Below are positions 27,430 through 35,888 of a stretch of DNA of 35,888 nt, in pieces. Source of the stretch: Comamonas koreensis (GTDB taxonomy: Bacteria > Pseudomonadota > Gammaproteobacteria > Burkholderiales > Burkholderiaceae_C); contig NZ_JAJNCT010000013.1 of assembly GCF_021026195.1 (NCBI RefSeq), positions 1 through 35,888 on the forward strand, in the 5' to 3' direction. The stretch's first letter is position 1. The number at the start of each line of letters is the position of its first letter. The translations under genes were made by a program, and so were the position numbers. A model generated the notes under the pieces. It had not been told where the DNA came from, made no database searches, and worked only from the letters and a program-made list of their open reading frames with translations.

Positions 27430-28032
27430 TTACTTCCGCTCAGACGAGAAGTCCACGGTAGGCGGCTGGGAGATCTGGGCCTCGTTCTGCACCGTGAAAT
27501 TGGCCTTGGGCTGGTAGCCAAAGACCTTGGCGGTCAGGTTGGTCGGGAACTGGCGGGCCTTGATGTTGTAGGCCTTGACGGTGCCGATATAGCGGTCACG
27601 CGCCACGGCGATGCGGTTTTCCGTGCCTTCCAGGGTCACGCGCAGATCGCGGAAAGCCTGGTTGGCCTTGAGCTCGGGATAGCGTTCCGACACCACCATC
27701 AGGCGCGACAGCGCGCTGGACAGCTCGCCCTGGGCCTGCTGGAACTTGTTGAAAGCCTCGGGGTTGTTCACCAGCTCGGGCGTCGCCTGGATCGAGGTGG
27801 CCTTGGCCCGTGCCTCGATCACCTTGGTCAACGTGTCTTGCTCGAAGTTGGCCTCACCCTTGACGGAGGCCACGATGTTGGGCACCAGGTCGGCACGGCG
27901 CTGGTACTGGCTCAACACCTCGCTCCAGGCGGCCGTGGACTCTTCGTCCAGCCGTTGAAAATCGTTGTAGCCGCAGCCCGTCAGTGCCAGCGCTGCGGCC
28001 GCCACCACCAGAAATCGTTTCCATGCGTTCAT
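27430..28032 (-). CDS. lemA: LemA-family lipoprotein
   Basis: A 200-aa LemA protein, a helical bundle anchored at the membrane. The lipobox LTGC puts the lipidated cysteine at residue 20. The conserved core includes YNDFQRLDEESTAAWSEVLS, QYQRRADLVPNIVASVKG, SRLMVVSERYPELKANQAF and VARDRYIGTVKAYN. The ATG at 28032 follows AAGGAG by 7 bases; a possible upstream start at 28062 is less likely because it would spoil the signal peptide. It leads the operon with two TPM-domain genes downstream, an association seen in many bacteria; the role is unclear, perhaps envelope homeostasis. Confidence 0.93.
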   Translation of the reverse strand: MNAWKRFLVVAAAALALTGCGYNDFQRLDEESTAAWSEVLSQYQRRADLVPNIVASVKGEANFEQDTLTKVIEARAKATSIQATPELVNNPEAFNKFQQAQGELSSALSRLMVVSERYPELKANQAFRDLRVTLEGTENRIAVARDRYIGTVKAYNIKARQFPTNLTAKVFGYQPKANFTVQNEAQISQPPTVDFSSERK

Positions 28033-28161
28033 AAGGGCTCCTTGCCAGTTCAGAGCGGCCATTGTTACCTATCTGGCTGCTGTCCATTGTCAGCGATTAT
28101 TGACGGAATGAGGCGCGCAGCACCGGCATGCCATGCCTGGCGCATGCAGTAGGATCGCCGC

Positions 28162-28731
28162 ATGGACGATATCGTGAAACAAGCCATGGCCAAGTGGCCG
28201 AATGTGCCCGCCTGCTGGGGCTGGCTGGCGCTGGACGCGCGCGGCAACTGGTGGCTGCGTGATGCGCAGGCCCAGGCGGCCGGTGCATTCAGCAGCGGCC
28301 TGCCAGGGGCCAAGGGATCCCGGGTCGAGCATGACAAGCTCGCGCAGTTCATTGCCCGCAACTACCTGGCCGATGCCCAGGGCTGCTGGTACTTTCAGAA
28401 TGGTCCGCAGCAGGTGTTTGTGGAGCTGGAGGCGACCCCCTGGGTCTGGCGTGCGCAGTGGCGCGACGAGACCCTGCATCTGCATGCCCATACCGGCGCG
28501 GTACTCGCCCCTGCGCAGGTGCAGGCGGTGCTGGCCGATGAACAAGGTGCCGTCTATCTGCACACCGGCCAGGGTCTGGGCATCGTGCATACGCAGGATG
28601 TGCTGGATGTGTCGCAGGCGCTGGAGCAGGGCCTGCTGCCCGAGCCGACCGAGGTGGCCAGCGTGCTGCTGGAAAAACGCTATGGCTTTGTGCGCTCTCC
28701 CGCTGCGCTGAAGGCCGCGGGCCAGGCTTGA
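28162..28731 (+). CDS. Conserved protein of unknown function
   Basis: A 189-aa soluble protein with no signal peptide or membrane segment. It starts MDDIVKQAMAKWPNVPACWG and has repeated short aromatic motifs (GWLALDARGNWWL, GCWYFQNGPQQVFVELE, TPWVWRAQWRDETLHL), with a C-terminal region of AVYLHTGQGLGIVHTQD and EVASVLLEKRYGFVRSP. The sequence resembles a conserved betaproteobacterial family that I think is catalogued as DUF2946, but I am not sure of that name. TAGGAT at 28150-28155 is a possible -10 box whose start site would fall at or next to the ATG, and there is no ribosome-binding site. Divergent from lemA. Confidence 0.75.
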   Translation: MDDIVKQAMAKWPNVPACWGWLALDARGNWWLRDAQAQAAGAFSSGLPGAKGSRVEHDKLAQFIARNYLADAQGCWYFQNGPQQVFVELEATPWVWRAQWRDETLHLHAHTGAVLAPAQVQAVLADEQGAVYLHTGQGLGIVHTQDVLDVSQALEQGLLPEPTEVASVLLEKRYGFVRSPAALKAAGQA

Positions 28732-28760
28732 TCTTTTAGCGGACGCGGTGGGTAGCCTGC

Positions 28761-29642
28761 TTACTGCGCATGCTCCACCATGTACTGCACGGCGGCATGG
28801 ATCTCTTCATCCGATGCGCTGGAGCCGCCGCGCGGGGGCATGGCGCCCTTGCCGCTGATGGCGATCTTCACCATGCTGTCGATGCCCTGGGCGATATAAG
28901 GCGCCCAGGCAGCCTTGTCACCAAACTTGGGCGCGCCCGCCACACCAGCGGCATGGCAGACAAAGCAGGCCTTGTCATACAGTGCCTTGCCATTGACGGC
29001 TGCGCTGGCGCTGGGGGCGGCGGCTGCAGGGGCTGCGGCAACGGCCGCTGCTGGTTCGGCAGCAGCTGCAGCAGGGGCTGCCGTAGCTGCTGCGGGGGCT
29101 ACAGCGGCTGGGGCAGCACTGCCCGCATCGGCGCTGGCAGCAGCGGCAGGGCGCTGGGGTTCATCAAACTTGGCGCCGGCGGCATTGGCCATGTAGACCA
29201 CGCCACGGGCGATTTCAGTGTCTTCAAAGTCGCCGCCGCCTTGCGGGGCCATGGCGCCCTTGCCGGCGATGGACGAGTGCACCAGCGCTTCGAGGCCGGT
29301 CTTGATGCGCGGGGCCCAGGCAGCAGCATCTTCAAACTTGGGGGCGCCAGCAGCGCCGGTGGCATGGCAGGCGGCGCATTGTGCCTGGTAGACCTCCTGG
29401 CCGGATTTGAGGGGGCGGTTGGCGTCGCGTATTTCGACCGAGCCTACTTTCTGCAGCCGGCTTTCGATGGAGCCTGCGTTATCGGCCGCGCCGGGGCCGG
29501 ATTTGTTGGCCGAGGTCACAAAGGTCACCAAGCCAATGATGGCAAATACCGGGATCACAAAAGCAAAGATCACCGTCCACAAAAATTGCTTGGGTGATTT
29601 GACGGGGCCTGTATGTGCTTCTTCTTGCTGGATGTCGCTCAT
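28761..29642 (-). CDS. Membrane-anchored diheme cytochrome c (c5-like)
   Basis: A 293-aa protein with a single N-terminal membrane helix (about residues 21-43) and two cytochrome c domains facing the periplasm. The heme-binding motifs are CAACH at 89-93 and CFVCH at 226-230; the methionine ligands lie in GKGAMAPQGG (Met131) and GKGAMPPRGG (about 267). The two domains look like an internal duplication (CH-x-ATG/AAGxAGAPKF, AAWAPxI, AxxGKGAM) joined by an Ala/Pro linker of about 50 residues (165-215). It probably carries electrons to a terminal oxidase. GAGGAA is 4 bases before the ATG. Monocistronic; the converging neighbour is the protein at 28162-28731. Confidence 0.93.
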   Translation of the reverse strand: MSDIQQEEAHTGPVKSPKQFLWTVIFAFVIPVFAIIGLVTFVTSANKSGPGAADNAGSIESRLQKVGSVEIRDANRPLKSGQEVYQAQCAACHATGAAGAPKFEDAAAWAPRIKTGLEALVHSSIAGKGAMAPQGGGDFEDTEIARGVVYMANAAGAKFDEPQRPAAAASADAGSAAPAAVAPAAATAAPAAAAAEPAAAVAAAPAAAAPSASAAVNGKALYDKACFVCHAAGVAGAPKFGDKAAWAPYIAQGIDSMVKIAISGKGAMPPRGGSSASDEEIHAAVQYMVEHAQ

Positions 29643-29734
29643 GGCTTCCTCAAATTCTCTGTGGGCTTGTTGTTCATCGTGCAGAGGCCAAAATCATTAT
29701 ATCGACGGGTTTTTTGGCAGGGCCTCCGGGCAAA

Positions 29735-29746
29735 TACCTGCAGGTA
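29735..29746. other. 12-bp perfect palindrome in the cytochrome upstream gap
   Basis: TACCTGCAGGTA at 29735-29746 is its own reverse complement. It lies about 93 bp upstream of the cytochrome start, with a TATAAT on the minus strand at 29698-29703 closer in. It may be an operator; nothing more can be said. Confidence 0.3.
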
Positions 29747-29774
29747 ATCAACCACAGTTGCGCCGCGCGCGCAT

Positions 29775-29810
29775 AAAAAAATGGCTTGCCAGCAGGTCTG
29801 GCAAGCCATT
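29775..29810 (-). terminator. Intrinsic terminator of the RND efflux operon
   Basis: AATGGCTTGCCA (29780-29791) and TGGCAAGCCATT (29799-29810) form a 12-bp perfect stem with a 7-base loop, followed on the minus strand by a T-run (A6-7 on the plus strand at 29775-29781). It is 27 bp after the outer-membrane gene stop. Confidence 0.9.
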
Positions 29811-29836
29811 GTGGGGCCGCAGTCGCGGGCAGGAAC

Positions 29837-31276
29837 CTATGGTTTGCCAGCAGTCGGGGCCGCCTGAGCGACAGTGTCGGCCGCTGCAGCGTCGGTCCAG
29901 CCGCCGCCCAGCGCCTTGTACAGGCCGACCTGGTTTTGCAGCTGGGTCAGGCGCACTTGCACCACGGCTTGCTCCAGCGCGAACAGCGAGCGCTGCGCAT
30001 CGAGCAGGTCCAGGTAGCTGGCCACACCGTTCTTGTAGCGCAGGTCCGACAGCTTCAGGCGTGCCGACTCGGCCTCGACCTGGGCCTGCTGCGATTGCAG
30101 CTGGTCGGCCAGCGTTTGGCGGCTGACCAGTGCGTCCGAGACCTCGCGGAACGCGGTCTGGATGGCCTTTTCATACTGCGCCGCAGCAATCTTGGTCTGC
30201 ACTTCCGCGACTTCCAGGTTGGCCTGGTTGCGGCCGGCATTGAAGATCGGCAGGTAGAGCGAAGGCGCAATCGTGAAACCCTTGGACTTGGAGTCGAACA
30301 GGTCGGACAGCTCGGAGCTGGCAAAGCCGGCGCTGGCGGTCAGCGAGATCGCCGGGTAGAACAGCGCGCGCGCCGCGCCAATGTTGGCGTTGGCGGCGAT
30401 CATGGTCTGCTCGGCCTGGCGCAGGTCCGGGCGGCGCAGCATCAGGTCCGACGGCAGGCCTGCCGGCACATCGGCCATCACCGGCAGATCGCTCAGGCGC
30501 TTGCCCTGCAGGCTGGTCAGCAGCTCGGCCGGTGGCGTCTGGCCCAGCAGCAAGGTCAGGGCGTTGACATCCAGCGCGCGCTGGCGCAGTTGCTGGGCCA
30601 GGGTGGCCTTGGCGTTTTCCGTCAGCGACTGGGCCTGGCGGTAGTCCAGCTCCGAAGCCACACCGGCATCCAGGCGCAGCTTGGACAGCTTGATCGACTC
30701 CTCACGCGTCTTCAGGGTGCGGCGCGAGATGTCGATCAGCTCCTCGTCGGCCTGCAGGGTCAGCCAGGCATTGGCAACTGCCGCCACCAGGCTGATCTGG
30801 GCAGACTTGCGGCCTTCTTCGGTGGCCAGGTACTGGGCGAGCGCCTGCTCCTTGAGGCTGCTGATGCGGCCAAAGAAGTCAATCTCCCAGCTCTGAATAC
30901 CAACACCCACGCTGAAGGCATTGCCGTAAGCACCAGTGATCTGGCTGCGCTGGCGCGTCGCAGAGCCGGAGACGCCCACTTCCGGAAAGCGCTGGGCGTC
31001 CTGGATCTGGTAGAGCGCACGGGCCTGGGCGATGTTGAGCACCGCCACGCGCAGGTCACGGTTGTTGTCCAGCGCGGTCTGGATCAGCTGCTGCAGGCGC
31101 GTATCGGTGAAGAAGTTCTGCCAGGGAATATCGGCAGCGGCCTGCTGCGTCTGTTCCGTGGCCACTGGGTACTGCGCGGCCACCGGGGTGGCAGGCTTGT
31201 CCAGCGATGGAATCAGCGAGCAACCCGAGGCCAACAGGGCCGCAGCCAGAACGGTTGGTATCAGTTTCTTATTCAT
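29837..31276 (-). CDS. RND efflux outer-membrane lipoprotein (NodT/OprM family)
   Basis: A 479-aa outer-membrane channel of the TolC superfamily. The lipobox ASGC gives a lipidated cysteine at residue 19 (MNKKLIPTVLAAALLASGCS). Two tandem outer-membrane efflux repeats are visible, with YPEVGV-like RFPEVGVSGSATRQR, the SWEIDFFGRISSLKEQALAQ helix start, LMLRRPDLRQAEQTMIAANANIG and the later QYEKAIQTAFREVSDAL. GAAAGGA precedes the ATG at 31276. Eight bases overlap the end of the pump gene (ATGAATAA). It is the last gene of the efflux operon, with a terminator 27 bp on. Confidence 0.94.
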   Translation of the reverse strand: MNKKLIPTVLAAALLASGCSLIPSLDKPATPVAAQYPVATEQTQQAAADIPWQNFFTDTRLQQLIQTALDNNRDLRVAVLNIAQARALYQIQDAQRFPEVGVSGSATRQRSQITGAYGNAFSVGVGIQSWEIDFFGRISSLKEQALAQYLATEEGRKSAQISLVAAVANAWLTLQADEELIDISRRTLKTREESIKLSKLRLDAGVASELDYRQAQSLTENAKATLAQQLRQRALDVNALTLLLGQTPPAELLTSLQGKRLSDLPVMADVPAGLPSDLMLRRPDLRQAEQTMIAANANIGAARALFYPAISLTASAGFASSELSDLFDSKSKGFTIAPSLYLPIFNAGRNQANLEVAEVQTKIAAAQYEKAIQTAFREVSDALVSRQTLADQLQSQQAQVEAESARLKLSDLRYKNGVASYLDLLDAQRSLFALEQAVVQVRLTQLQNQVGLYKALGGGWTDAAAADTVAQAAPTAGKP

Positions 31277-34200
31277 GGTGGGTTCCTTTCCCCACATTGG
31301 CAGACAGAACGGCGTCGTGTCCGCTATCGGGCGAATGCGGCGCGGGCGGGCTGCCATGCGGTCCCTTGTCCTGCTCGCCCTTGCGGCCGAACAGACGGAA
31401 GACCTCGACAAAGAACACAGGCACCAGGAACACAGCCAGGAAGGTGCCGATGATCATGCCCCAGAACACGCCGGTGCCGATCTCGTGCTGACTCACGGCG
31501 CTGGCGCCCGAGGCGATGTACAGCGGCACCACACCCAGGATGAAGGCCAGCGAGGTCATCAGGATCGGGCGGAAGCGCAGGTGACCAGCTTCCAGCGCCG
31601 CATCCAGCGCACTCATGCCCTGGTCGTGCAGGTCCTTGGCGAACTCCACAATCAAGATGGCGTTCTTCGCGGACAAGCCGATCACGGTGATCAGCGCCAC
31701 CTGGAAGTAGATGTCGTTAGGCATGCCACGCAGGTGCATACCGGCCACGGCGCCCAACACACCCAGAGGCACCACCAGCAGCACGGCCAGCGGAATGCTC
31801 CAGCTCTCATACAGCGCTGCCAGGCAGAGGAAGACCGCCAGGATCGAGAACGCGTACAGGATCATCGCCGACGAGCCGGCTTTCTTCTCGTCCAGCGACT
31901 GGCCGGTCCACTCGTAGCCAAAGCCTTGTGGCAGCTCAGCCGACAGCTTCTCCATCTCCGCCATTGCGTCACCGGTGGTGTAGCCGGGCTTGGCCTGGCC
32001 GGTGATGCTCATCGACGGATAGCCGTTGTAGCGTGACATCTGCATCGGGCCGGTGATCCACTTGGCGGTCACCAAGGTGGACAGCTCGACCAGCTTGCCG
32101 TCTGCGTTGGGTACCGTCAGCTTCAGCACGTCCTCGGGCTGCATGCGGGTGGCCGCGTCGGCCTGGATGGTGACGCGCTGCATGTAGCCGTTGTTCGGGA
32201 AGTCGGTCGAGTTGCTCGAGCCCAGTGCCGTCGACAAGGTCGTGGCAATGTCGCCCATGCTGACCTTTTGCGCATACACCGCATTGCGGTTGATATCGAC
32301 CTGCCATTGCGGCGCGTCATCCACACCGTCAAAGCGCATGCCGGTCAGAATCGGGCTCTTGCTGGCCTTGGCGATCAGGTCATTGCGGGCCTTGAGCAGC
32401 TCGGCGTGACCATGGTTGCCCCGGTCCTGCAGACGGAAGGTAAAGCCATCGCTGTTGCCCAGCTCGGAGATCGACGGAGGCACCAGGGTGTAGATGAAGC
32501 CGTCACGCAGGCTCATCATCGCGCCCATGGCGCGGCCGGCGAACGACGAGGCATCCGAGCCCGGCTTTGTGCGCTCGGACCAGTCCTTGAACACGGTGAA
32601 GGCCAGACCCATGTTCTGTGCCTGACCGGCAAAGCTGAAGCCCAGAATGCTCACGATGTTGGCCGTCTCAGGCTGCGCCAGCGCAAAGTCTTCCAGGTGC
32701 TTCATGGTCTCGCTGGTGCGCTCCTGGGTGGCACCCGGGGGCAGTTGTACCAAGGAGATCACATAGCCCTGGTCTTCCACCGGCAGGAAAGCCGTTGGCA
32801 GCGCCTTGAAGCCAAACACCACACCGACGATCACCGCTGCGTAGACCAGGAAGGCCATGAACGTGCGCTTGACGACGCCAACCAAGGTCTTCTGGTAGCC
32901 CTTGGTGGCCTTGCCGAACATGCGGTTGAACCAGTTGTAGAAGGGGCCCAGCAGGCCGGTCTTCTTGTCATGCGCATGGCCCTTGGGGATGGGCTTGAGC
33001 ATGGTGGCGCACAGCGCTGGCGTCAGAGTCAGCGCGAAGAAGCCCGAGAAGAAGATCGAGATCGCCATCACCAGCGAGAACTGGCGGTAGATGTTGCCGG
33101 TCGCGCCCGAGAACATGGCCAGCGGGATGAACACGGTCACCAGAATCACGGTAATACCGACCACGGCGCCCTGGATCTGGCCCATGGCCTTGATCGTGGC
33201 TTCCTTGGGCGATAAGCCCTCTTCGGACATGATCCGCTCGACGTTCTCCACCACCACGATCGCATCGTCCACAACGATACCGATCACCAGCACCATGGCG
33301 AACATCGACAGAATATTGATGGTCAGCCCCACGCTGTACATCACCGCAAAGGCCCCGAGCAGCGCAATAGGCACGACGATGGTCGGGATCAGGGTGTAGC
33401 GGATGTTCTGCAGGAAGATCAGCATCACGATGAACACCAGCACGATGGCTTCGAGCAAGGTGTGCAGCACTTTTTCGATCGAGATCTTGACGAACTTCGA
33501 GGTGTCATACGGCGCGGCCCACTTCACGCCGGCAGGCAGGAAGGGTTCGAGCTCGTCCATCTTGCTGTAGACCTCCTTGGCGGTCGCCATCGCGTTCGCG
33601 GTCGAGGTCAGCTGCACCGCCAGCGCCACGGCGGGCTTGCCGTCCAGGCGCGAGTTGGTGGCATAGCTCTCGGAGCCCAGTTCCACACGGGCCACGTCCT
33701 TGAGACGCACGGTCGAGCCATCCGAGTTGGAGCGCAGCACCACCTCGCCAAACTCTTCGGGCGTGGAGAGCTGACCTGGCACGACGATAGTGGCGTTCAT
33801 CATGGTGCCTGGCAGGCTCGGCGTATCGCCCAGCGCGCCGCCGGAGATCTGCTGGTTCTGCGCGGCAATCGCGGCATTGATCTGCGCGATCGACATGTTG
33901 TAGCCCTGCAGCTTGGCAGGATCGACCCAGACGCGCATGGCGCGGCCGGCCGCAAACAGCTGGGCCTTGCCCACACCGTTCAGGCGCTGGATTTCCGGCA
34001 CCACATTGCGGTTGACGTAATCGGAGATTTCGTCACGCGAGGTCTCTCCGGTGTCCGACTGGAAGGTCAGAATCATCAGGAAGTTGCTCATCGACTTGTC
34101 GACGCGCACCCCCAGCGATTGCACGATGCTGGGCAGACGCGGCGTGGCGCGTGCCAGCCGGTTTTGCACATCCACCTGGGCCAGGTCGGGGTTGGTGCCG

Positions 34201-34487
34201 GGCTCGAAGGTCACGGTCAACTCGCCGCTGCCGGTGGCAGAAGCGGACGACGACATGTACATCAGGCCTTCGGCGCCGTTGATCTCACGCTCGATCAGCT
34301 GCAGCACCGAGTCGGTCAGGGTCTGCGCAGTGGCGCCTGGGTAGGTGGCCGTCACCGTGATGGTGGGCGGTGCCACGCTCGGGAACTGCGCCACCGGCAG
34401 TCGGGTAATGGACACGATACCTGCGAGGACCACGAAGATCGCGATCACCCAGGCAAAAATCGGTCTGTGAATAAAGAACTTTGACAT
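31269..34487 (-). CDS. RND multidrug efflux pump, HAE1 family (AcrB/MexB-like)
   Basis: The inner-membrane drug/proton antiporter (1072 aa). MSKFFIHRPIFAWVIAIFVV begins the family; the proton-relay aspartates are Asp407 and Asp408 in IGIVVDDAIVVVENVER, and the relay lysine is in IGLSAKNAILIVEFAKD near residue 940. Two large periplasmic loops with the PTITVTATYPGATAQ and LPPGATQERT segments show the internal duplication of the family. The tail after FGRKG is 35 or so hydrophilic residues, ending in THHE. The substrates cannot be inferred. Between adaptor and channel genes in the standard order. Confidence 0.96.
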   Translation of the reverse strand: MSKFFIHRPIFAWVIAIFVVLAGIVSITRLPVAQFPSVAPPTITVTATYPGATAQTLTDSVLQLIEREINGAEGLMYMSSSASATGSGELTVTFEPGTNPDLAQVDVQNRLARATPRLPSIVQSLGVRVDKSMSNFLMILTFQSDTGETSRDEISDYVNRNVVPEIQRLNGVGKAQLFAAGRAMRVWVDPAKLQGYNMSIAQINAAIAAQNQQISGGALGDTPSLPGTMMNATIVVPGQLSTPEEFGEVVLRSNSDGSTVRLKDVARVELGSESYATNSRLDGKPAVALAVQLTSTANAMATAKEVYSKMDELEPFLPAGVKWAAPYDTSKFVKISIEKVLHTLLEAIVLVFIVMLIFLQNIRYTLIPTIVVPIALLGAFAVMYSVGLTINILSMFAMVLVIGIVVDDAIVVVENVERIMSEEGLSPKEATIKAMGQIQGAVVGITVILVTVFIPLAMFSGATGNIYRQFSLVMAISIFFSGFFALTLTPALCATMLKPIPKGHAHDKKTGLLGPFYNWFNRMFGKATKGYQKTLVGVVKRTFMAFLVYAAVIVGVVFGFKALPTAFLPVEDQGYVISLVQLPPGATQERTSETMKHLEDFALAQPETANIVSILGFSFAGQAQNMGLAFTVFKDWSERTKPGSDASSFAGRAMGAMMSLRDGFIYTLVPPSISELGNSDGFTFRLQDRGNHGHAELLKARNDLIAKASKSPILTGMRFDGVDDAPQWQVDINRNAVYAQKVSMGDIATTLSTALGSSNSTDFPNNGYMQRVTIQADAATRMQPEDVLKLTVPNADGKLVELSTLVTAKWITGPMQMSRYNGYPSMSITGQAKPGYTTGDAMAEMEKLSAELPQGFGYEWTGQSLDEKKAGSSAMILYAFSILAVFLCLAALYESWSIPLAVLLVVPLGVLGAVAGMHLRGMPNDIYFQVALITVIGLSAKNAILIVEFAKDLHDQGMSALDAALEAGHLRFRPILMTSLAFILGVVPLYIASGASAVSQHEIGTGVFWGMIIGTFLAVFLVPVFFVEVFRLFGRKGEQDKGPHGSPPAPHSPDSGHDAVLSANVGKGTHHE

Positions 34488-34502
34488 TCCGCTGTGTCCT
34501 GT

Positions 34503-35831
34503 TTATTTGCTGGCGGCTGTGTTGCCTGCAGCTTCTGGCGAGGCGGCGGGCTTGTCCGCAGCGGGTGCCTCAGCCTGGGGCGCTGCCCCTGCTGCAGGAG
34601 CCGCTGGCGCTGCCGCCTTGTCGCTCGGGTTCTTCCATGGCACTGGCGTGACGTGCGTCGCACCCATGCCCAGCTTGATGAAGCCATCGACCATGACCTG
34701 GTCACCTTCCTTGAGGCCTTCGCTCACCACCCAGTTCGTGCCCTTGGACTGGCTGATCTGCACGGGCCGTGGGCTGACCGAACCATCGGCGGCGACGACC
34801 ATCACGGTGTTGCCCTTTTCATTGCGGGTCACGGCCTGCTGCGGAACGAGCACGGCGTTCTCCACCTGGGCTTCCTGGATATGTACGCGCACATACATGC
34901 CCGGCAGCAGCAGGTTCTCGGGATTGGGCAGCTCGGCCCGCACGCTCACCTGGCCGGTCGCAGGGTCCACCGTCAGATCGGTGAACAGCAGCTTGCCGGG
35001 GTGGGCGTAGGGCTTGCCGTCATCGGTGTAGACAATGACCTTGGCGGCGTTGTCACCGGCCTTGGCCAGCTTGCCGGACTTGAGCGCTTCACGCATGCGC
35101 AGGATCTCGGAAGACGACTGCGTCACGTTCACGTACAGCGGGTTGATCTGCTGGATCACCGCCAGCTCGGTCACGCCGCTTTGGCCGACCAGCGCACCTT
35201 CGGTCACCAGCGAGCGGCCAATGCGGCCGGAGATCGGTGCCGTCACCGAGGCGTAGCCCAGGTTGATGTTGGCATTGGTCACGCCCGCCTTGCCTGCGGC
35301 GACTTGGGCCTGGGCAGCCTTTTCGTTGGCTACGGCGACGTCGTATTCCTGCTTGCTGATCGCATTGGCTTCGACCAATGGCTTGTAGCGGCGCGCGGTG
35401 GATGCCGCCTGGGCCAAGGTCGCCTGGGCCTGAGCCAGAGTCGCCTGTGCGCTTTCCAGGTTGGCGCGGTAGGGCGCATTATCAATTTGGTAGAGCACCT
35501 GGCCAGCCTTGACGTCCGAGCCTTCAGTGAACAAGCGCTTTTGCAGGATACCTGCCACACGTGCACCCACTTGGGCCACGCGCACGGGCTCCAGGCGGCC
35601 GGGCAGGTCGGAGATCACAGGAATGCTCTCCAACTTCACCGTCAGCACGCTGACCTCAGGCGGCTTGGGCGCACCGCCTTGTGGTGCTGCGTGTTCGTCT
35701 TTCTTGTTGCCGCAGGCGGTCAAGACCAGGGCGGCGACCAGCGTCAAAGCCAGCACGCCGGTCTTGCGGCGGGGGCTGGTGGAGGCTGGGCGGTTCCCGG
35801 TGGATTGGTTTGCTTCATACATCTGCTGCAT
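34503..35831 (-). CDS. RND efflux periplasmic adaptor (MexA/AcrA-like)
   Basis: A 442-aa membrane-fusion lipoprotein. A signal sequence with lipobox LTAC gives the lipidated cysteine at residue 40. The lipoyl halves (VAGILQKRLFTEGSDVKAGQ and VTAPISGRIGRSLVTEGALV) flank a helical hairpin rich in Ala and Gln (ATLAQAQATLAQAAST), then beta-barrel and membrane-proximal domains. The C-terminus after PVPWKN is a long Ala/Pro-rich tail of about 50 residues, probably disordered. AAGGGA stands 7 bases before the ATG at 35831. It is the first gene of the operon; any regulator lies beyond the window. Confidence 0.95.
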   Translation of the reverse strand: MQQMYEANQSTGNRPASTSPRRKTGVLALTLVAALVLTACGNKKDEHAAPQGGAPKPPEVSVLTVKLESIPVISDLPGRLEPVRVAQVGARVAGILQKRLFTEGSDVKAGQVLYQIDNAPYRANLESAQATLAQAQATLAQAASTARRYKPLVEANAISKQEYDVAVANEKAAQAQVAAGKAGVTNANINLGYASVTAPISGRIGRSLVTEGALVGQSGVTELAVIQQINPLYVNVTQSSSEILRMREALKSGKLAKAGDNAAKVIVYTDDGKPYAHPGKLLFTDLTVDPATGQVSVRAELPNPENLLLPGMYVRVHIQEAQVENAVLVPQQAVTRNEKGNTVMVVAADGSVSPRPVQISQSKGTNWVVSEGLKEGDQVMVDGFIKLGMGATHVTPVPWKNPSDKAAAPAAPAAGAAPQAEAPAADKPAASPEAAGNTAASK

Positions 35832-35839
35832 GAAAGTCC

Positions 35840-35881
35840 CTTCGGTAGATGAGAAATGGTAAAGATGGAGGCCCCAAGGGA
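35840..35881. other. Short inverted repeat upstream of the efflux operon
   Basis: GTCCCTT (35840-35846) and AAGGGAC (35875-35881) are inverted 7-base arms around 28 bases, directly before the adaptor start and at the edge of the window. They may form a leader hairpin or half of an operator. The 5' arm overlaps the ribosome-binding site of the adaptor gene. Confidence 0.3.
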
Positions 35882-35888
35882 CCTTGCT

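Noticed and set aside
29786..31453. A 555-codon plus-strand frame opposite the efflux outer-membrane gene, and a similar one at 34494-35852 opposite the adaptor gene.
   Set aside because: Both are antisense to clear family members, rich in Gln, Leu, Gly and Arg without domain signatures, and lack ribosome-binding sites.

Overview
The window is an ordinary-looking chromosomal segment of a betaproteobacterium, most probably family Comamonadaceae (Comamonas or a close relative such as Delftia). This rests on protein style: an extended ribosomal S3 tail, an incomplete regulatory PTS with a mannose-type EIIA, a LipB with the betaproteobacterial insertion, and a GC-rich base composition. I cannot name the species from sequence alone. 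No rRNA, tRNA, CRISPR array, prophage, integrase or transposase gene was seen.

Layout. 1-5565: the end of tuf, then the S10 ribosomal operon (rpsJ, rplC, rplD, rplW, rplB, rpsS, rplV, rpsC, rplP, rpmC, rpsQ). It closes with a strong terminator instead of running on into rplN. 5631-8063: a Prx5-type peroxiredoxin, a GNAT acetyltransferase, a membrane-anchored TlpA-like thioredoxin and a small lipoprotein whose predicted promoter implies a leaderless message. 8212-10888: EIIA-Man, HPr and enzyme I, a phosphorelay with no sugar permease beside it. 10903-12620: a divergent pair, a GlxA-type AraC regulator and an isochorismatase-like cysteine hydrolase. 12687-14882 (minus): a YbeD/DUF493 gene, lipB and lipA, the endogenous lipoate pathway.

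15102-22247: the complete ATP synthase operon atpI-B-E-F-H-A-G-D-C, with a striking polypyrimidine leader in front of atpE. 22486-24328: an OprD-type porin and a Fur-family regulator. 24346-24660: a 305-bp MITE-like element with terminal inverted repeats, nested hairpins and an apparent 5-bp target duplication. 24657-25844 (minus): a multi-pass membrane acyltransferase-like protein with a Fur-box-like palindrome just upstream. 25966-28032 (minus): lemA followed by two TPM-domain genes. 28162-29642: an uncharacterised protein and a membrane-anchored diheme cytochrome c. 29837-35831 (minus): a tripartite RND efflux operon (adaptor, HAE1 pump, outer-membrane lipoprotein).

Most genes are core housekeeping genes: translation, oxidative phosphorylation, lipoylation and envelope functions. 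I found no obviously new multi-gene system. The parts most worth a second look are non-coding: the 24.3-24.7 kb element, the rpsJ-rplC inverted repeat and promoter candidate, the pyrimidine tract before atpE, the leaderless promoter at 7.5 kb and the palindrome at 25.9 kb.
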